This document shows, in pieces, positions 1 to 8,141 of a stretch of 64,000 nt of DNA (the first letter of the stretch is position 1; the number at the start of each line of letters is the position of its first letter). Below the pieces are notes generated by a model. That model had not been told where the DNA came from, made no database searches, and saw only the letters and a program-made list of their open reading frames with translations. The DNA is taken from IMG/VR virus record IMGVR_UViG_3300036846_000489, positions 1 through 64,000 of that record; one strand, written 5' to 3'. A program made the position numbers and the translations under genes. This stretch comes from a virus.

Positions 1-2
1 TG

Positions 3-473
3 GCCTCTGCCCCGATAGGAGCCAAGGTCCAGGCGTTGTTACAGCAACAAGTGGACCTGATCACATCGCTTCCCTCTGAAGCCGCTCAAAGAGTGCAGCA
101 GAAGTCACTGGAAAGTATGGAGACAGGCTCACGCTATCCCGAACGCGGGGAAGAGATCGAGGAACTGCTCCGTCAGACCCGCCCCGAAGCCACCGAGGAA
201 TGGCTGAAGAACCGCGCAACCTTGATCGCCAGGACCGAGACCGCCAGGGCGGCCAGTGTGCTGACGCAAGCCAGGGCACAGCACATCGGCAGTGAGAACT
301 ACATCTGGAAGACCGCCGGGGATGCCAGGGTGAGACAAAGCCATCGGGTATTGAATGGCACCAGCCAGAAGTGGGATGATCCTCCATTGTCTGATCCACC
401 CGATCACCATTCCCATCCCGGTCAAATCTGGAACTGCCGGTGCGTGGCCCTTCCCATTATCCCTCAAGGGTAG
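3..473 (+). CDS. Phage head morphogenesis protein, Mu F/SPP1 gp7-like (C-terminal part)
   Basis: The reading frame is open to the left edge, so only the C-terminal 156 residues are present. The end carries the hallmark of the Mu F / SPP1 gp7 minor head family: a segment with TARTETARAA-like spacing, then W-T-A-D-R-R-SH-LNG, a DDPP stretch and a final HPGQIWNCRC motif. This family binds the portal and helps initiate capsid assembly. It sits at the start of the head gene run, as expected. Portal and terminase genes presumably lie just outside the window. Confidence 0.85.
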   Translation, partial: ASAPIGAKVQALLQQQVDLITSLPSEAAQRVQQKSLESMETGSRYPERGEEIEELLRQTRPEATEEWLKNRATLIARTETARAASVLTQARAQHIGSENYIWKTAGDARVRQSHRVLNGTSQKWDDPPLSDPPDHHSHPGQIWNCRCVALPIIPQG

Positions 474-501
474 CATTCTGACCAAGCCGAAGGAGAGTCA
501 C

Positions 502-597
502 ATGAGCGACAAGCCAAAGCCAGACGAGAATGAAAAGCCACAACCCGATCCGCCACCACCACCAATACCACCGAGCAAGGAAGCCGAGGACGCATGA
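502..597 (+). CDS. Small proline-rich protein, 31 aa
   Basis: The start at 502 follows a good ribosome site (AAGGAGAG, 490-497). The product is polar, then proline-rich (PDPPPPPIPPS). The stop codon overlaps the next start by ATGA, which supports translation. No function is recognised. Confidence 0.55.
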   Translation: MSDKPKPDENEKPQPDPPPPPIPPSKEAEDA

Positions 598-794
598 CAC
601 CGGATCAGGAACCCCTGCTGCAATTCTTTTCCTACGACCACCTGCGCGAGGAACTACAGATAATCTCACGGTCGTTCTCTCTGCTGGCCCATCAAATGGT
701 GGATGTGTTGCCACGCAATCCGGAACGCACCGCCGCCATCCGGAAACTCCTGGAAGCCAAGGATTGCGCGGTGCGGGCCAAACTCTATCAGTAG
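594..794 (+). CDS. Small helical-hairpin protein, possible Acb2/Tad1-type fold
   Basis: This 66-aa protein starts by ATGA overlap with the gene before. It contains an FFSYDHL segment, a helix with LAHQMVD, then LPRNPERTAA and RKLLEAKDCAVRAK. The two-helix pattern ending in ER-x-A-x2-LEAKD-AVRA resembles the hairpin of the Acb2/Tad1 family, phage proteins that sequester cyclic-nucleotide signals of CBASS and Thoeris defence. Proteins of this exact type are common next to phage head genes but are usually left unnamed. The anti-defence role is inference from the pattern only. Confidence 0.45.
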   Translation: MTPDQEPLLQFFSYDHLREELQIISRSFSLLAHQMVDVLPRNPERTAAIRKLLEAKDCAVRAKLYQ

Positions 795-803
795 GAAAAA
801 GCC

Positions 804-1112
804 ATGAGCGATGAGGTCAAGCTGGATGTCGATGCAATCGTCCCGATCATGGCCGGAGCGCTTTACGAGGATGTGCTGGCCACCGCCGACACATTCGACC
901 CTCCACCTCCGGCCAACCTGTTCATTGGTGCTGACCTCACGCCACAGTATTTTACCCTTTGCGACAAGGGCAATACCGTCGTGGTCATCACCTTTGATCC
1001 GCCAGGGGTCGAGGTGAACCCGGACTACGACTGGAACACCGCCGCCAAGTGCTTCTGGAATGCGGTCTGCCGGGTATCAGGCAGGCCGGCATTGTTTCCC
1101 GACGCAGGATGA
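804..1112 (+). CDS. Hypothetical phage protein, 102 aa
   Basis: The start follows a purine-rich site (AGGAAAAAGCC). The protein is acidic with no predicted membrane segment. A beta-rich middle (NTVVVITFDPPGVEV) is followed by a short Cys pair (CFWNAVC). Its TGA stop overlaps the start of the 22-codon gene downstream. No family is recognised. Confidence 0.6.
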   Translation: MSDEVKLDVDAIVPIMAGALYEDVLATADTFDPPPPANLFIGADLTPQYFTLCDKGNTVVVITFDPPGVEVNPDYDWNTAAKCFWNAVCRVSGRPALFPDAG

Positions 1113-1177
1113 TCCTGGTGATCCTGGGCGCGGTGATCATCATCATTGTGGTGATCCTGGCATCGAGCGTGACATGA
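1109..1177 (+). CDS. 22-aa single-span membrane peptide
   Basis: The start overlaps the previous stop (ATGA at 1109-1112) and its own stop overlaps the next start (ATGA at 1174-1177). The whole peptide is one hydrophobic stretch (for example GAVIIIIVVIL) with almost no soluble part. Coupling on both sides argues that it is translated. Small single-span phage peptides can be holin-like, superinfection-exclusion or regulatory factors, but nothing here decides between these. Confidence 0.5.
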   Translation: MILVILGAVIIIIVVILASSVT

Positions 1178-1344
1178 CGGAACTGGTCGAGGCCACATGG
1201 CGCGAGACCGTGCGGGATATTTATGACCGGCTGCATTTCGGCCCGGAGGATTATTTCAGCGGCAACGCCAGACTGGCCAAGGAACTCGTTCATCTGATCG
1301 AAACCCGGCATCCGGATTTCTTCGGGCTGCCTGCCGCAGAATAA
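1174..1344 (+). CDS. Hypothetical protein, 56 aa
   Basis: The start at 1174 is chosen because it overlaps the stop of the membrane peptide before it. The product (MTELVEATWRE... ending FFGLPAAE) looks mostly helical and acidic. It precedes the protease gene by 13 bases. Function unknown. Confidence 0.55.
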   Translation: MTELVEATWRETVRDIYDRLHFGPEDYFSGNARLAKELVHLIETRHPDFFGLPAAE

Positions 1345-1357
1345 CCAGGAGGGGCGC

Positions 1358-2995
1358 ATGGAGTGGCACACCGTCACCCGTCTCAGCCCACGCATGCACC
1401 TGACCGACGAAGGTTATCTGGTGTGTCGTGACGTGCCGGTCGCCCGCACCGGAACGCAGGTGTATTTCGAACACGAAGTCCCACCCCTGCAAGGCGACAG
1501 TGGTGGCCGGGTCCACGTCTCCCGCGACGCCTCGGAAGTGTTCAAGCCGCTCAGCATTTCGACTTTCGAAGGCAAGCCGATCTGCGACGATCATCCGATG
1601 GAGCCGGTCGGACCGGCCAACTGGCACAACCTCTCCATCGGCTACGTCAGTAACCCAAGACGCGGGGAAGGCACCAACGATGATCTCCTCTTCGCCGATC
1701 TGATCTTCACGACACAGAAAGGCATCGACGCGGTCCAAGGCGGCAAGCGAGCCATCAGCGTGGGGTATAATGCCTTCTATGAACAGACCGCCCCAGGGTT
1801 GGGAAGGCAGAAAGACATTCACTGCAATCATGTGGCACTGGTGGACGAAGGCCGTTGCGGCGCTCGGTGTTCCATCATGGACGGCAAAACGGTCTATACG
1901 GGCGATCTTCACAAAATCGCCGTCACTACGCCAGCAGGAACTTTCCATATTAGAAAGCATGGAGAGGTTGAGCGTTATCGCGAAGGGTATCACAATGCCG
2001 AACTTGATATCGAGCGTGAGTTCTCCCGACCCGAATGGCTCACCGATCTCCCCCAGCCCGACATCGACTTTCCGTCCGAGACCGACGATCCGCCCCTACG
2101 ACCCGGTGACGACGAAGACATCGACTATCCCGTCGAGGACGTGGCCGAGTTCCGCGAGACGCAACATCCAAGAGGCGGAAAGGGTAGTGGCAAGGGTGGT
2201 GAGTTCGTCGCGAAGGGGACTGGTTCCGGTGGAACCGAACGCACCCAGGAGGCCAGAGCCGGGAAGCGTGAACAGCGCGCCAGCCGCACCGAGCGTCAAG
2301 GTCGTCAGAGCGAGGCACAGGGTAAGGCCGTAGAGGCGGGTAGGAAGCCCCAGGAAGCCGCCGCGAAGGCTGCCGGCACCCCTACCACCACTCAGGCCCC
2401 GGAAGCCGCTCAGAGCGCTCCTAAGGCCGCCGCAAGCGGGGTCGGAAAGCTCACCCCGACCAAGACCCGTGCCTACACCGGCCAACAGGTCGCGACGAAG
2501 ACCCAACTCACCAAACAGGAGACCGGGGCCATCGGGGAAGCGGTGATCACCAATTACATGAAGCAGTTCGGTGGCCTGCCCGATGCCCGCCCGCTGAACA
2601 TGAAGGAAAGCAACTTCCCGGTGGACATGATCGGCGATCACGAACTGATCGAGATCAAGACCGGACTGGTATCCAATTCATCTTCGGCCCAGAAATGGCG
2701 TGCCACCATTGGTCAGCCGGGCAAGGCCGAAGCGGCATGGCTGGCGAAAGCGAAGCCGGAAGAGAAGGCCGCCTGGAACCAGAAGAAGATGCAGGCCATC
2801 ATGGACCGGAAAATGGCCGTGCTGAAGGAATACCAGCAGAAATACGGGAACAAGGTGCAGGGCAAAACGGTGACCGCGATCATCAACCCGGACACCCGCA
2901 CCGCCGACCTGTTCCAGTATAATGGCTTCCATCTGAATATCCGGTGGAACAGCGATGAGACCAAGAAATCCTACGTCGGGTCTTACAGCTATTGA
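1358..2995 (+). CDS. DUF2213-type prohead protease fused to a nuclease-like C-terminal domain
   Basis: The N-terminal ~180 residues match DUF2213, a prohead protease-like family of phage head clusters: a conserved GKPICDDHP segment, an SIGYVSN segment and a closing HCNHVALVDEGRCG motif. Residues ~255-365 are a charged, Ala/Gly-rich linker. The last ~150 residues look like a separate domain with FPVDMIG, then ELIEIKTG, the spacing of a PD-(D/E)xK nuclease core (D-x9-E-x-K). A 545-aa length is far longer than a bare protease. The ribosome site is CAGGAGGGG. The nuclease role is inferred from the motif. Confidence 0.75.
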   Translation: MEWHTVTRLSPRMHLTDEGYLVCRDVPVARTGTQVYFEHEVPPLQGDSGGRVHVSRDASEVFKPLSISTFEGKPICDDHPMEPVGPANWHNLSIGYVSNPRRGEGTNDDLLFADLIFTTQKGIDAVQGGKRAISVGYNAFYEQTAPGLGRQKDIHCNHVALVDEGRCGARCSIMDGKTVYTGDLHKIAVTTPAGTFHIRKHGEVERYREGYHNAELDIEREFSRPEWLTDLPQPDIDFPSETDDPPLRPGDDEDIDYPVEDVAEFRETQHPRGGKGSGKGGEFVAKGTGSGGTERTQEARAGKREQRASRTERQGRQSEAQGKAVEAGRKPQEAAAKAAGTPTTTQAPEAAQSAPKAAASGVGKLTPTKTRAYTGQQVATKTQLTKQETGAIGEAVITNYMKQFGGLPDARPLNMKESNFPVDMIGDHELIEIKTGLVSNSSSAQKWRATIGQPGKAEAAWLAKAKPEEKAAWNQKKMQAIMDRKMAVLKEYQQKYGNKVQGKTVTAIINPDTRTADLFQYNGFHLNIRWNSDETKKSYVGSYSY

Positions 2996-3254
2996 CCATC
3001 TTGCCTGGGTCCGCCGTCAGCCATGCTGTGTGCCGGAATGCGGTCGTGCGCCTTCGGAGGCGCATCACGTCAGGACCAGCGCGAACAGCGGCACCGGGAT
3101 GAAGCCGGACGCGGTCTACGCCGTCCCGCTCTGTCGCTACCATCACGATGCTTACCACCGTCTTGGCCGGCACACCTTCGAGGATCGGCATGGCGTCGAT
3201 CTGGACGCCGAACTTCGCTTCATGCAACTCGCGTCTGGAACCGAAATGCCATGA
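2955..3254 (+). CDS. HNH-type nuclease-like protein (DUF968/Ref-like)
   Basis: The 99-aa product has the pattern W-V-R-x-QPCCVPECG, then EAHHVR, then KPDAVYAVPLCRYHHDAYH, with Cys and His spaced as in HNH/zinc-finger nucleases of the DUF968/Ref group. The first 41 bases overlap the end of the protease gene in another frame. Such small HNH proteins near head genes are often linked to DNA packaging or cutting. Its substrate is not known here. Confidence 0.7.
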   Translation: MRPRNPTSGLTAIDHLAWVRRQPCCVPECGRAPSEAHHVRTSANSGTGMKPDAVYAVPLCRYHHDAYHRLGRHTFEDRHGVDLDAELRFMQLASGTEMP

Positions 3255-3505
3255 CCAAGGAAGAAGCGGAGGCAGAGCTATACCGGCGCAACCATGACAT
3301 CGCCGCTCGCACCGCGACTAGCATTATTCATGCCCTGACGTGGGGCGATATTCCAGATGCCTCGATTGATGCAATTCGTAATCTTGGCCGGCAAAAATGG
3401 TCATGGATACCCGGTGTCGGGAGAATGACGTTGCTCGATCTCGACAAGCTGGTCAGGTATTGGACCGACGAAGAGAAAATGCTGCTGGAACGGACACCGC
3501 CATGA
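3251..3505 (+). CDS. Hypothetical protein with helix-hairpin-helix-like end, 84 aa
   Basis: The start overlaps the previous stop by ATGA. The product is helical. Its C-terminal half (LGRQKWSWIPGVGRMTLLDLDKLV) has a G-x-G turn between helices, like a helix-hairpin-helix DNA-binding unit or the RNA polymerase alpha C-terminal domain. DNA binding is only inferred. It sits in a chain of four coupled small genes. Confidence 0.55.
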   Translation: MTKEEAEAELYRRNHDIAARTATSIIHALTWGDIPDASIDAIRNLGRQKWSWIPGVGRMTLLDLDKLVRYWTDEEKMLLERTPP

Positions 3506-3705
3506 GCGCCGAAGACGATCTGAGAAAACTAATCCAACTCGCTCACAACGCAGTGGCGGCGAGCCACAACGGCGCGGATTTCACCGCTGCCTATGCCGAA
3601 CATTCGGCTCTGGCCAACGAGATCGGCCAGAAGTGCCAGGAGAGAGCCTACCAGGATGAATATTCCGCTGCCGTCACCCGACTGCTTCTGGATTACCGGC
3701 CATGA
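3502..3705 (+). CDS. Hypothetical helical protein, 67 aa
   Basis: Coupled to the gene before by ATGA. The product (MSAEDDLRKLIQLAHNAV...) is predicted helical and shows no known motif. Its stop overlaps the next start by ATGA. Confidence 0.55.
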   Translation: MSAEDDLRKLIQLAHNAVAASHNGADFTAAYAEHSALANEIGQKCQERAYQDEYSAAVTRLLLDYRP

Positions 3706-3938
3706 GCGGCACGGAAACTCCCGTCGATCCCGACGATCTTGATCCCGACATCGAGGTTCCCGAAGGGACCGAGGTCGATGTGCCGCCAGAGGTATTGGCC
3801 GAGTTCGAGGCCGAACTCGACGCCTACGAGCAGGAATTGCGCGAGCAATTGGGCCAGCAGTTCGCCGACTACGAAGACATCGACCATCCCGAGGACGATG
3901 ACGACGAGGACATCGATTATCCCGAAGGGGAGAAATAA
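3702..3938 (+). CDS. Small very acidic protein, 78 aa
   Basis: The product is strongly acidic, with a Glu-rich middle helix and an Asp/Glu-rich end built around repeats of the type (E/D)DIDxPE. It starts by ATGA overlap and precedes the candidate scaffold gene. Acidic small proteins in head clusters may act during assembly or mimic DNA. No assignment is possible. Confidence 0.55.
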   Translation: MSGTETPVDPDDLDPDIEVPEGTEVDVPPEVLAEFEAELDAYEQELREQLGQQFADYEDIDHPEDDDDEDIDYPEGEK

Positions 3939-3984
3939 CGTGCCGTGCCTGTGCGATATCTGCGTTAGCGAAAGGAGGACTAGC

Positions 3985-5007
3985 ATGAGCAAGCGGACCG
4001 TCCGCGATTGGATGAGCCGTTCGTTTTTCGCCAAGGACAAGGCGACATTCGCGCGTCTCGCCGACGAAGCGGAACAGGAACTCACCATCGCCAAGGGTCC
4101 AGCGGCCCAAGGCAACGGGAACGGAAACCCGAACCCAAACCCGGATGAAGACCTGGGGCAACACGTGGAACCGGACGGCGATGAGGGAAAGCATCCTCAG
4201 AACGTCCACATCCACGTCGAACATGCCGGCGAAAGCGGCAAGGGCAACGGTGGTGACAACGGTCTGATGGACCGCGTCACCGCCCTGGAAGACGGCGTGA
4301 AGGGCATCAACGACAAGCTCGGTCGCGTGCTCGACGCCCTGCCGCCCGAGTTCCTGAAGAAAAAGGACGACGATCCCGACGAGGTCAAAGACGCCGATTG
4401 GGGCGGCGACGTGACCGAAGGCGGAACCGACAAGGATGGCAAGGGCGATGACGGCGGCCTGACCATGAAGGCCCCGCCCGCTTCCTCCGCCGAACTGGTC
4501 GAAGCCGATCCGGCCTTGGGGCAGGAGAAAACCAGGATGGGCGACGCGGCAATCAAGTCCAGGACCATTCAGGCCATGGGCACGGTGATGCGCGATACCA
4601 TCGCACGCGCCGAAATCCTGGCACCGGGGATCAAGGTCGGCACCCTGGACGCCGGACCCGAGAAGTGGACCGACACCCAGAAGCGTCTCCATGCGCTGCG
4701 CCAGAACGCCCTGAAGGAACTGATGAAGTCCGAGAAGGCCCAAGGCGTCCTCGGACTCTATGCCGCCACCGCCGACAAAATGAGCTACGACGCCACCCGC
4801 CTTATCTTCAACGATGCGTCCGAGAAAATCAGGCAGGCGAACAACGCAGCCAATATGCCGTCACCGATGTTCGGCGACACCGCAGGAACCCTGCGTTCCT
4901 ACCGGAACCACCAGGAAGCCGTGATCGGCGGCATCAACGACGCCAATCGGGAATATTGGGAAAAGCAAGGGGTGGCAATGGGCCAACCCCGCAGGAGGGC
5001 CGCATAA
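3985..5007 (+). CDS. Candidate capsid scaffolding protein, 340 aa
   Basis: The start at 3985 has a strong site (AAAGGAGG, 3971-3978); an in-frame GTG at 3940 is possible and would add a CLCDIC motif. The protein has a basic N-terminus, a low-complexity Gly/Asn/Pro/Asp/His region (residues ~35-80), a short coiled coil (MDRVTALEDGVKGINDKLG), an acidic linker and a helical C-terminus. Composition, length and position between the protease and the capsid genes fit a scaffold. This rests on context, not on a family match. Confidence 0.5.
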   Translation: MSKRTVRDWMSRSFFAKDKATFARLADEAEQELTIAKGPAAQGNGNGNPNPNPDEDLGQHVEPDGDEGKHPQNVHIHVEHAGESGKGNGGDNGLMDRVTALEDGVKGINDKLGRVLDALPPEFLKKKDDDPDEVKDADWGGDVTEGGTDKDGKGDDGGLTMKAPPASSAELVEADPALGQEKTRMGDAAIKSRTIQAMGTVMRDTIARAEILAPGIKVGTLDAGPEKWTDTQKRLHALRQNALKELMKSEKAQGVLGLYAATADKMSYDATRLIFNDASEKIRQANNAANMPSPMFGDTAGTLRSYRNHQEAVIGGINDANREYWEKQGVAMGQPRRRAA

Positions 5008-5508
5008 ATGGCACTGACACCAGGAGCGATGTCCGAAGGACCAAAGCCTGCTCCGACACCGTTCGATCAAACGGAAACACCGGCCAATGTCGCGGAAAGG
5101 GAAACACGGCTTCATGAAAAGGAAGCCATGCTCCGCGATATGCCGTTGATCGATGGCGCGCCGGAATATTGGGCGCTTTATCCGGAAGCGGTTGGCTTCC
5201 AATATCCGCCGGGCCAACAAGTCCTGCCATCCGGCATGTGGCCGTGGGAAAGCCCGGTGGCAAAATCCGCCAGGGCATTGCGTGGCGAAAATCCCAATGA
5301 GCCACCGCAGGATTACCAGGAAGTCGTTCTGGAAGCTCTCGGCTTCCCGTTTGTGCCGCATCTGCCCGAGGAAGAAAGGGCAAAGCGGGACGAGGCGAAA
5401 AGTGCCCACAGACAAGAAGCCACGGCAAGGGCACGGACTGCCCAGGAACAACGGGCCGCGCAGGCACAGCCCAATCGCTCCAACCCGCCTGCTGCTCACC
5501 AACACTAA
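5008..5508 (+). CDS. Hypothetical virion-region protein, 166 aa
   Basis: The start directly follows the previous stop. The protein begins with a proline-rich stretch, has a central conserved-looking segment rich in Trp, Tyr and Pro (GAPEYWALYPEAVGFQYPPG) and ends in a charged Arg/Glu/Ala/Gln tail likely to be helical. Its place between scaffold and cement genes suggests a head role. No family is recognised. Confidence 0.6.
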   Translation: MALTPGAMSEGPKPAPTPFDQTETPANVAERETRLHEKEAMLRDMPLIDGAPEYWALYPEAVGFQYPPGQQVLPSGMWPWESPVAKSARALRGENPNEPPQDYQEVVLEALGFPFVPHLPEEERAKRDEAKSAHRQEATARARTAQEQRAAQAQPNRSNPPAAHQH

Positions 5509-5520
5509 TAGGAGGCATAA

Positions 5521-6027
5521 GTGGTAGCATTTCTCTATCGAATGGACGTTGGCTATCCCGGCGCGGTCAACCGCACCCAGCCGGCCACCGTGCAGGCGGA
5601 AATCCTCAATACCACCACCCCGCCACTCGGTTATGGCACCATGCTGGTCATGGACAGCGCAACCGGCACGCTGCGTCCACCCACCGGCACCGACACCTTG
5701 GCCGGCTTCGCCGGCCTCTATGTCCGGCCATACCCGAGGCAGAGCAACCTGAATATCAATGATCCACTCGGCACCGCCACACCGCCCACCACGGGCATGG
5801 GCGATGTGCTCAAGCGTGGCTACATGATCGTCAGGCTCAACACCGCGTCCCCGGCCGTCGTGAAGGGCCAGCCGGTCGGGGTATTTATCGGTGCCGCAAC
5901 GGCGGGAAATCCCGCCGGAGGTGTCACTGGAGCCGCGCCGGGAGCCACCGTTCTCGCTCTGACGAACTCACAATTCATGGGTCCGGCAGACGCAAATGGC
6001 ATGACTGAGATAGCCTACAACCTGTAA
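5521..6027 (+). CDS. Structural cement/decoration protein (gp24-like)
   Basis: The start is GTG after AGGAGGCATAA. The pattern FLYRMDVGYPGAVNRTQPATVQAEI and a beta-rich body with many Gly, Thr and Pro match the phage structural cement protein Gp24 group, which decorates and stabilises the capsid surface. The 168-aa length and the position just before the major capsid gene are typical. Confidence 0.7.
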   Translation: MVAFLYRMDVGYPGAVNRTQPATVQAEILNTTTPPLGYGTMLVMDSATGTLRPPTGTDTLAGFAGLYVRPYPRQSNLNINDPLGTATPPTTGMGDVLKRGYMIVRLNTASPAVVKGQPVGVFIGAATAGNPAGGVTGAAPGATVLALTNSQFMGPADANGMTEIAYNL

Positions 6028-6041
6028 CGAAAGGAGACCGA

Positions 6042-7058
6042 ATGTCCGGCATGATCGGCCACAATGGTGGCCCACCGATGGGAGGGCAACTGCGGCCTCC
6101 CATGTTTACCTACGACGGGCTGTATACCAAAGACAGCACCGGCGCATTTCTGATCGGGGAATTGGAACGCCTCGACCAGACCCTTCACGGTCCACTGTTC
6201 ACCGTGACCTGGGGACGTGACATCGACCTCCGCGAAGACGTGACCGTGGGCGACGAATATTCGTCCTACACGAATTCATCCTTCGCTTCGGCCGGCGGCA
6301 TCAACCCCGCTGGTATTGCCTGGATCGCCAAGGACACGAATACGATCACAGGCGCTCAGTTGGACATCGGCAAGACGCCGCAGCCGTTGTTCCTCTGGGG
6401 CATGGAACTCAGCTACACCATGCCCGAACTCGCCTCTGCCATGCAGCTTGGCCGGCCCGTCGATGACCAGAAGTTCCAGGTCATCAGGACCAAGCACCAG
6501 ATGGACATCGACCAGTTGGTCTATATCGGTGACAGCACCGTGGGATCAGCCGGGCTGGTGAACCATCCGCTGGTGACAAACACCACGAACGTCACGGGTG
6601 GCACATGGCAAGCCGCCATCACGGCACAAACCCCAGCCGTCCTATTGCAGCAGATCAACGAACTGCTGACCTCGGTCTGGACCGCCTCGGCCTTCGCCGT
6701 GATGCCCGACCGTCTGCTCGTGCCTCCGGCACAATTCTCGCAGCTCGTCAGCAACATCGTGTCGAGTGCCGGCAACATCTCCATCCTGCGCTTTCTTCAG
6801 GAAAACAACCTCGCCGCCACGGCGGGGAAGACCCTGGAAATTCAGCCGGCCAAGTGGCTGATCGGGAGGGGCGCAGCCGGCGCGCAACGCATGATGGCCT
6901 ACACCAAGAACTACGACTACGTCCGCTATCCGATGACCCCACTGCAACGCACCCCGCTGGAGTGGCGTTCCCTCTACAACATTACAACTTACTGGGGCCG
7001 CCTCGGCATGATCGAGGTGGTGTATCCCGAACTCATCGGCTACCGCGACGGCATCTGA
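6042..7058 (+). CDS. Major capsid protein (DUF2184 type)
   Basis: The 338-aa product matches DUF2184 capsid proteins: an N-terminal arm, DLREDVTVGDEYSSY, a central ELSYTMPELA segment, then MDIDQLVYIGDSTVGSAGLVN and late beta-strand motifs near YDYVRYPMTP. It forms the shell of the head. The ribosome site AAAGGAGA precedes the ATG. It lies where a major capsid gene is expected, after protease, scaffold and cement. Expression should be very high. Confidence 0.9.
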   Translation: MSGMIGHNGGPPMGGQLRPPMFTYDGLYTKDSTGAFLIGELERLDQTLHGPLFTVTWGRDIDLREDVTVGDEYSSYTNSSFASAGGINPAGIAWIAKDTNTITGAQLDIGKTPQPLFLWGMELSYTMPELASAMQLGRPVDDQKFQVIRTKHQMDIDQLVYIGDSTVGSAGLVNHPLVTNTTNVTGGTWQAAITAQTPAVLLQQINELLTSVWTASAFAVMPDRLLVPPAQFSQLVSNIVSSAGNISILRFLQENNLAATAGKTLEIQPAKWLIGRGAAGAQRMMAYTKNYDYVRYPMTPLQRTPLEWRSLYNITTYWGRLGMIEVVYPELIGYRDGI

Positions 7059-7169
7059 CCGTCGCAATCATTTATTCACATTCCTCTGAGCTATGCGGTG
7101 GGCAGATTATCCCGCAGACTTGCGCACGTTCGCCGCACCAAATTGCCGACCCGACAGGGAGCTACGCTC

Positions 7170-7583
7170 ATGATCATCCACGTCGCGAAGAAGTTCACCT
7201 TCCAGCACAACCCAAGGCAGACCGGGTCATACTTCGACGAGAAGGAAAAGAAGGAGTTGCCGGTGTTCGCCCTGGAAGGCGACCGCCAAGACTTTCTTCC
7301 CGGCATCTACGACGTGCCGGAATACGTCGCGAACCACTGGTATGTGCAGGCCCATCTGGAAGGCTTCGTCGAACCGATGCCGCAGAGGGGCCAGCCGGAC
7401 TATGCCCAGCGCGCGGCCATAGCAGCGAGAGCGGGCCGAAACACAACCAGCGTTGAAGAAGCCGCGCCCCGCCCCGCCCCGCCTCCACCGGGCGTCCAGC
7501 CGGCTCCCAGGCACTACTTCGCCGGTCAGCCCATAGAGGACAAGGAACGACCGGAGGCACCGTCCTGGATGTCGGGGAGGTAG
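7170..7583 (+). CDS. Hypothetical head-region protein, 137 aa
   Basis: The start at 7170 follows AGGGAG. The first 85 residues look like a compact domain (FALEGDRQDFLPGIYDVPEYVANHWYVQAHL), followed by an Ala/Pro-rich linker. Small proteins of this type often follow capsid genes. The 111 bases before it (7059-7169) hold no gene or clear signal. Function unknown. Confidence 0.6.
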   Translation: MIIHVAKKFTFQHNPRQTGSYFDEKEKKELPVFALEGDRQDFLPGIYDVPEYVANHWYVQAHLEGFVEPMPQRGQPDYAQRAAIAARAGRNTTSVEEAAPRPAPPPPGVQPAPRHYFAGQPIEDKERPEAPSWMSGR

Positions 7584-7586
7584 CCG

Positions 7587-8141
7587 ATGCCACTCACCGA
7601 GAAGGGCGAGAAAATCCTGGAGAATATGGAAGAGACCTATGGGTCTGAAAGGAAGGCCAAGTCCGTGCTCTACGCATCCAAGAACGCCGGCAAGATCAGT
7701 GGCATCGACCAAGGTCCGCTGCCGTCATCCATGCCGACCGCGAGCATCGCACCGAACGCCGGCAGTCCCACAGCGGCGAGTGCCACACCGCCACCGACGC
7801 CCAGCAGTCCGGTCACCGGAGACGACGACAACACCGATGGGCCGAAGGGGGTATTGAAGCCAATCGGGGAAATGCCGGAAGAGAAGGCGATCAAAAGCAA
7901 CAATCCCGGCGGACCATCTGGCACGCCCGACGCGGCTGAAACCAAGGAAGGAGAGTGGCCGCCAATACCAAAGAAGCCGATCCTGGGTTCGACTGCGCCC
8001 AAGCCTGGACGCATCAAGACCGCATACGGCTGGGCCGGAAAGGATGAACCCGGGCAGCGCAATCTCGCCAAGGATCGTCCGCCGGATAAGGCGGTCGGCA
8101 CACTGAGAGACTACGCCGCAGCGGCAGGGGCAAAGCGGTGA
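7587..8141 (+). CDS. Phage protein with EKGEKIL/YASKNAGKISG motif, 184 aa
   Basis: The N-terminus (LTEKGEKILENM...YGSERKAKSVLYASKNAGKISGI) is a motif shared by many small phage proteins that flank head genes; its role is unknown. The rest is low complexity, rich in Pro, Ser and Thr, with a basic end. It overlaps the next gene by GTGA. Confidence 0.6.
   Translation: MPLTEKGEKILENMEETYGSERKAKSVLYASKNAGKISGIDQGPLPSSMPTASIAPNAGSPTAASATPPPTPSSPVTGDDDNTDGPKGVLKPIGEMPEEKAIKSNNPGGPSGTPDAAETKEGEWPPIPKKPILGSTAPKPGRIKTAYGWAGKDEPGQRNLAKDRPPDKAVGTLRDYAAAAGAKR

Noticed and set aside
3940-3984. Upstream GTG start of the scaffold gene adding a CLCDIC motif
   Set aside because: The ATG at 3985 has a far better ribosome site; the extension cannot be excluded but is less likely.
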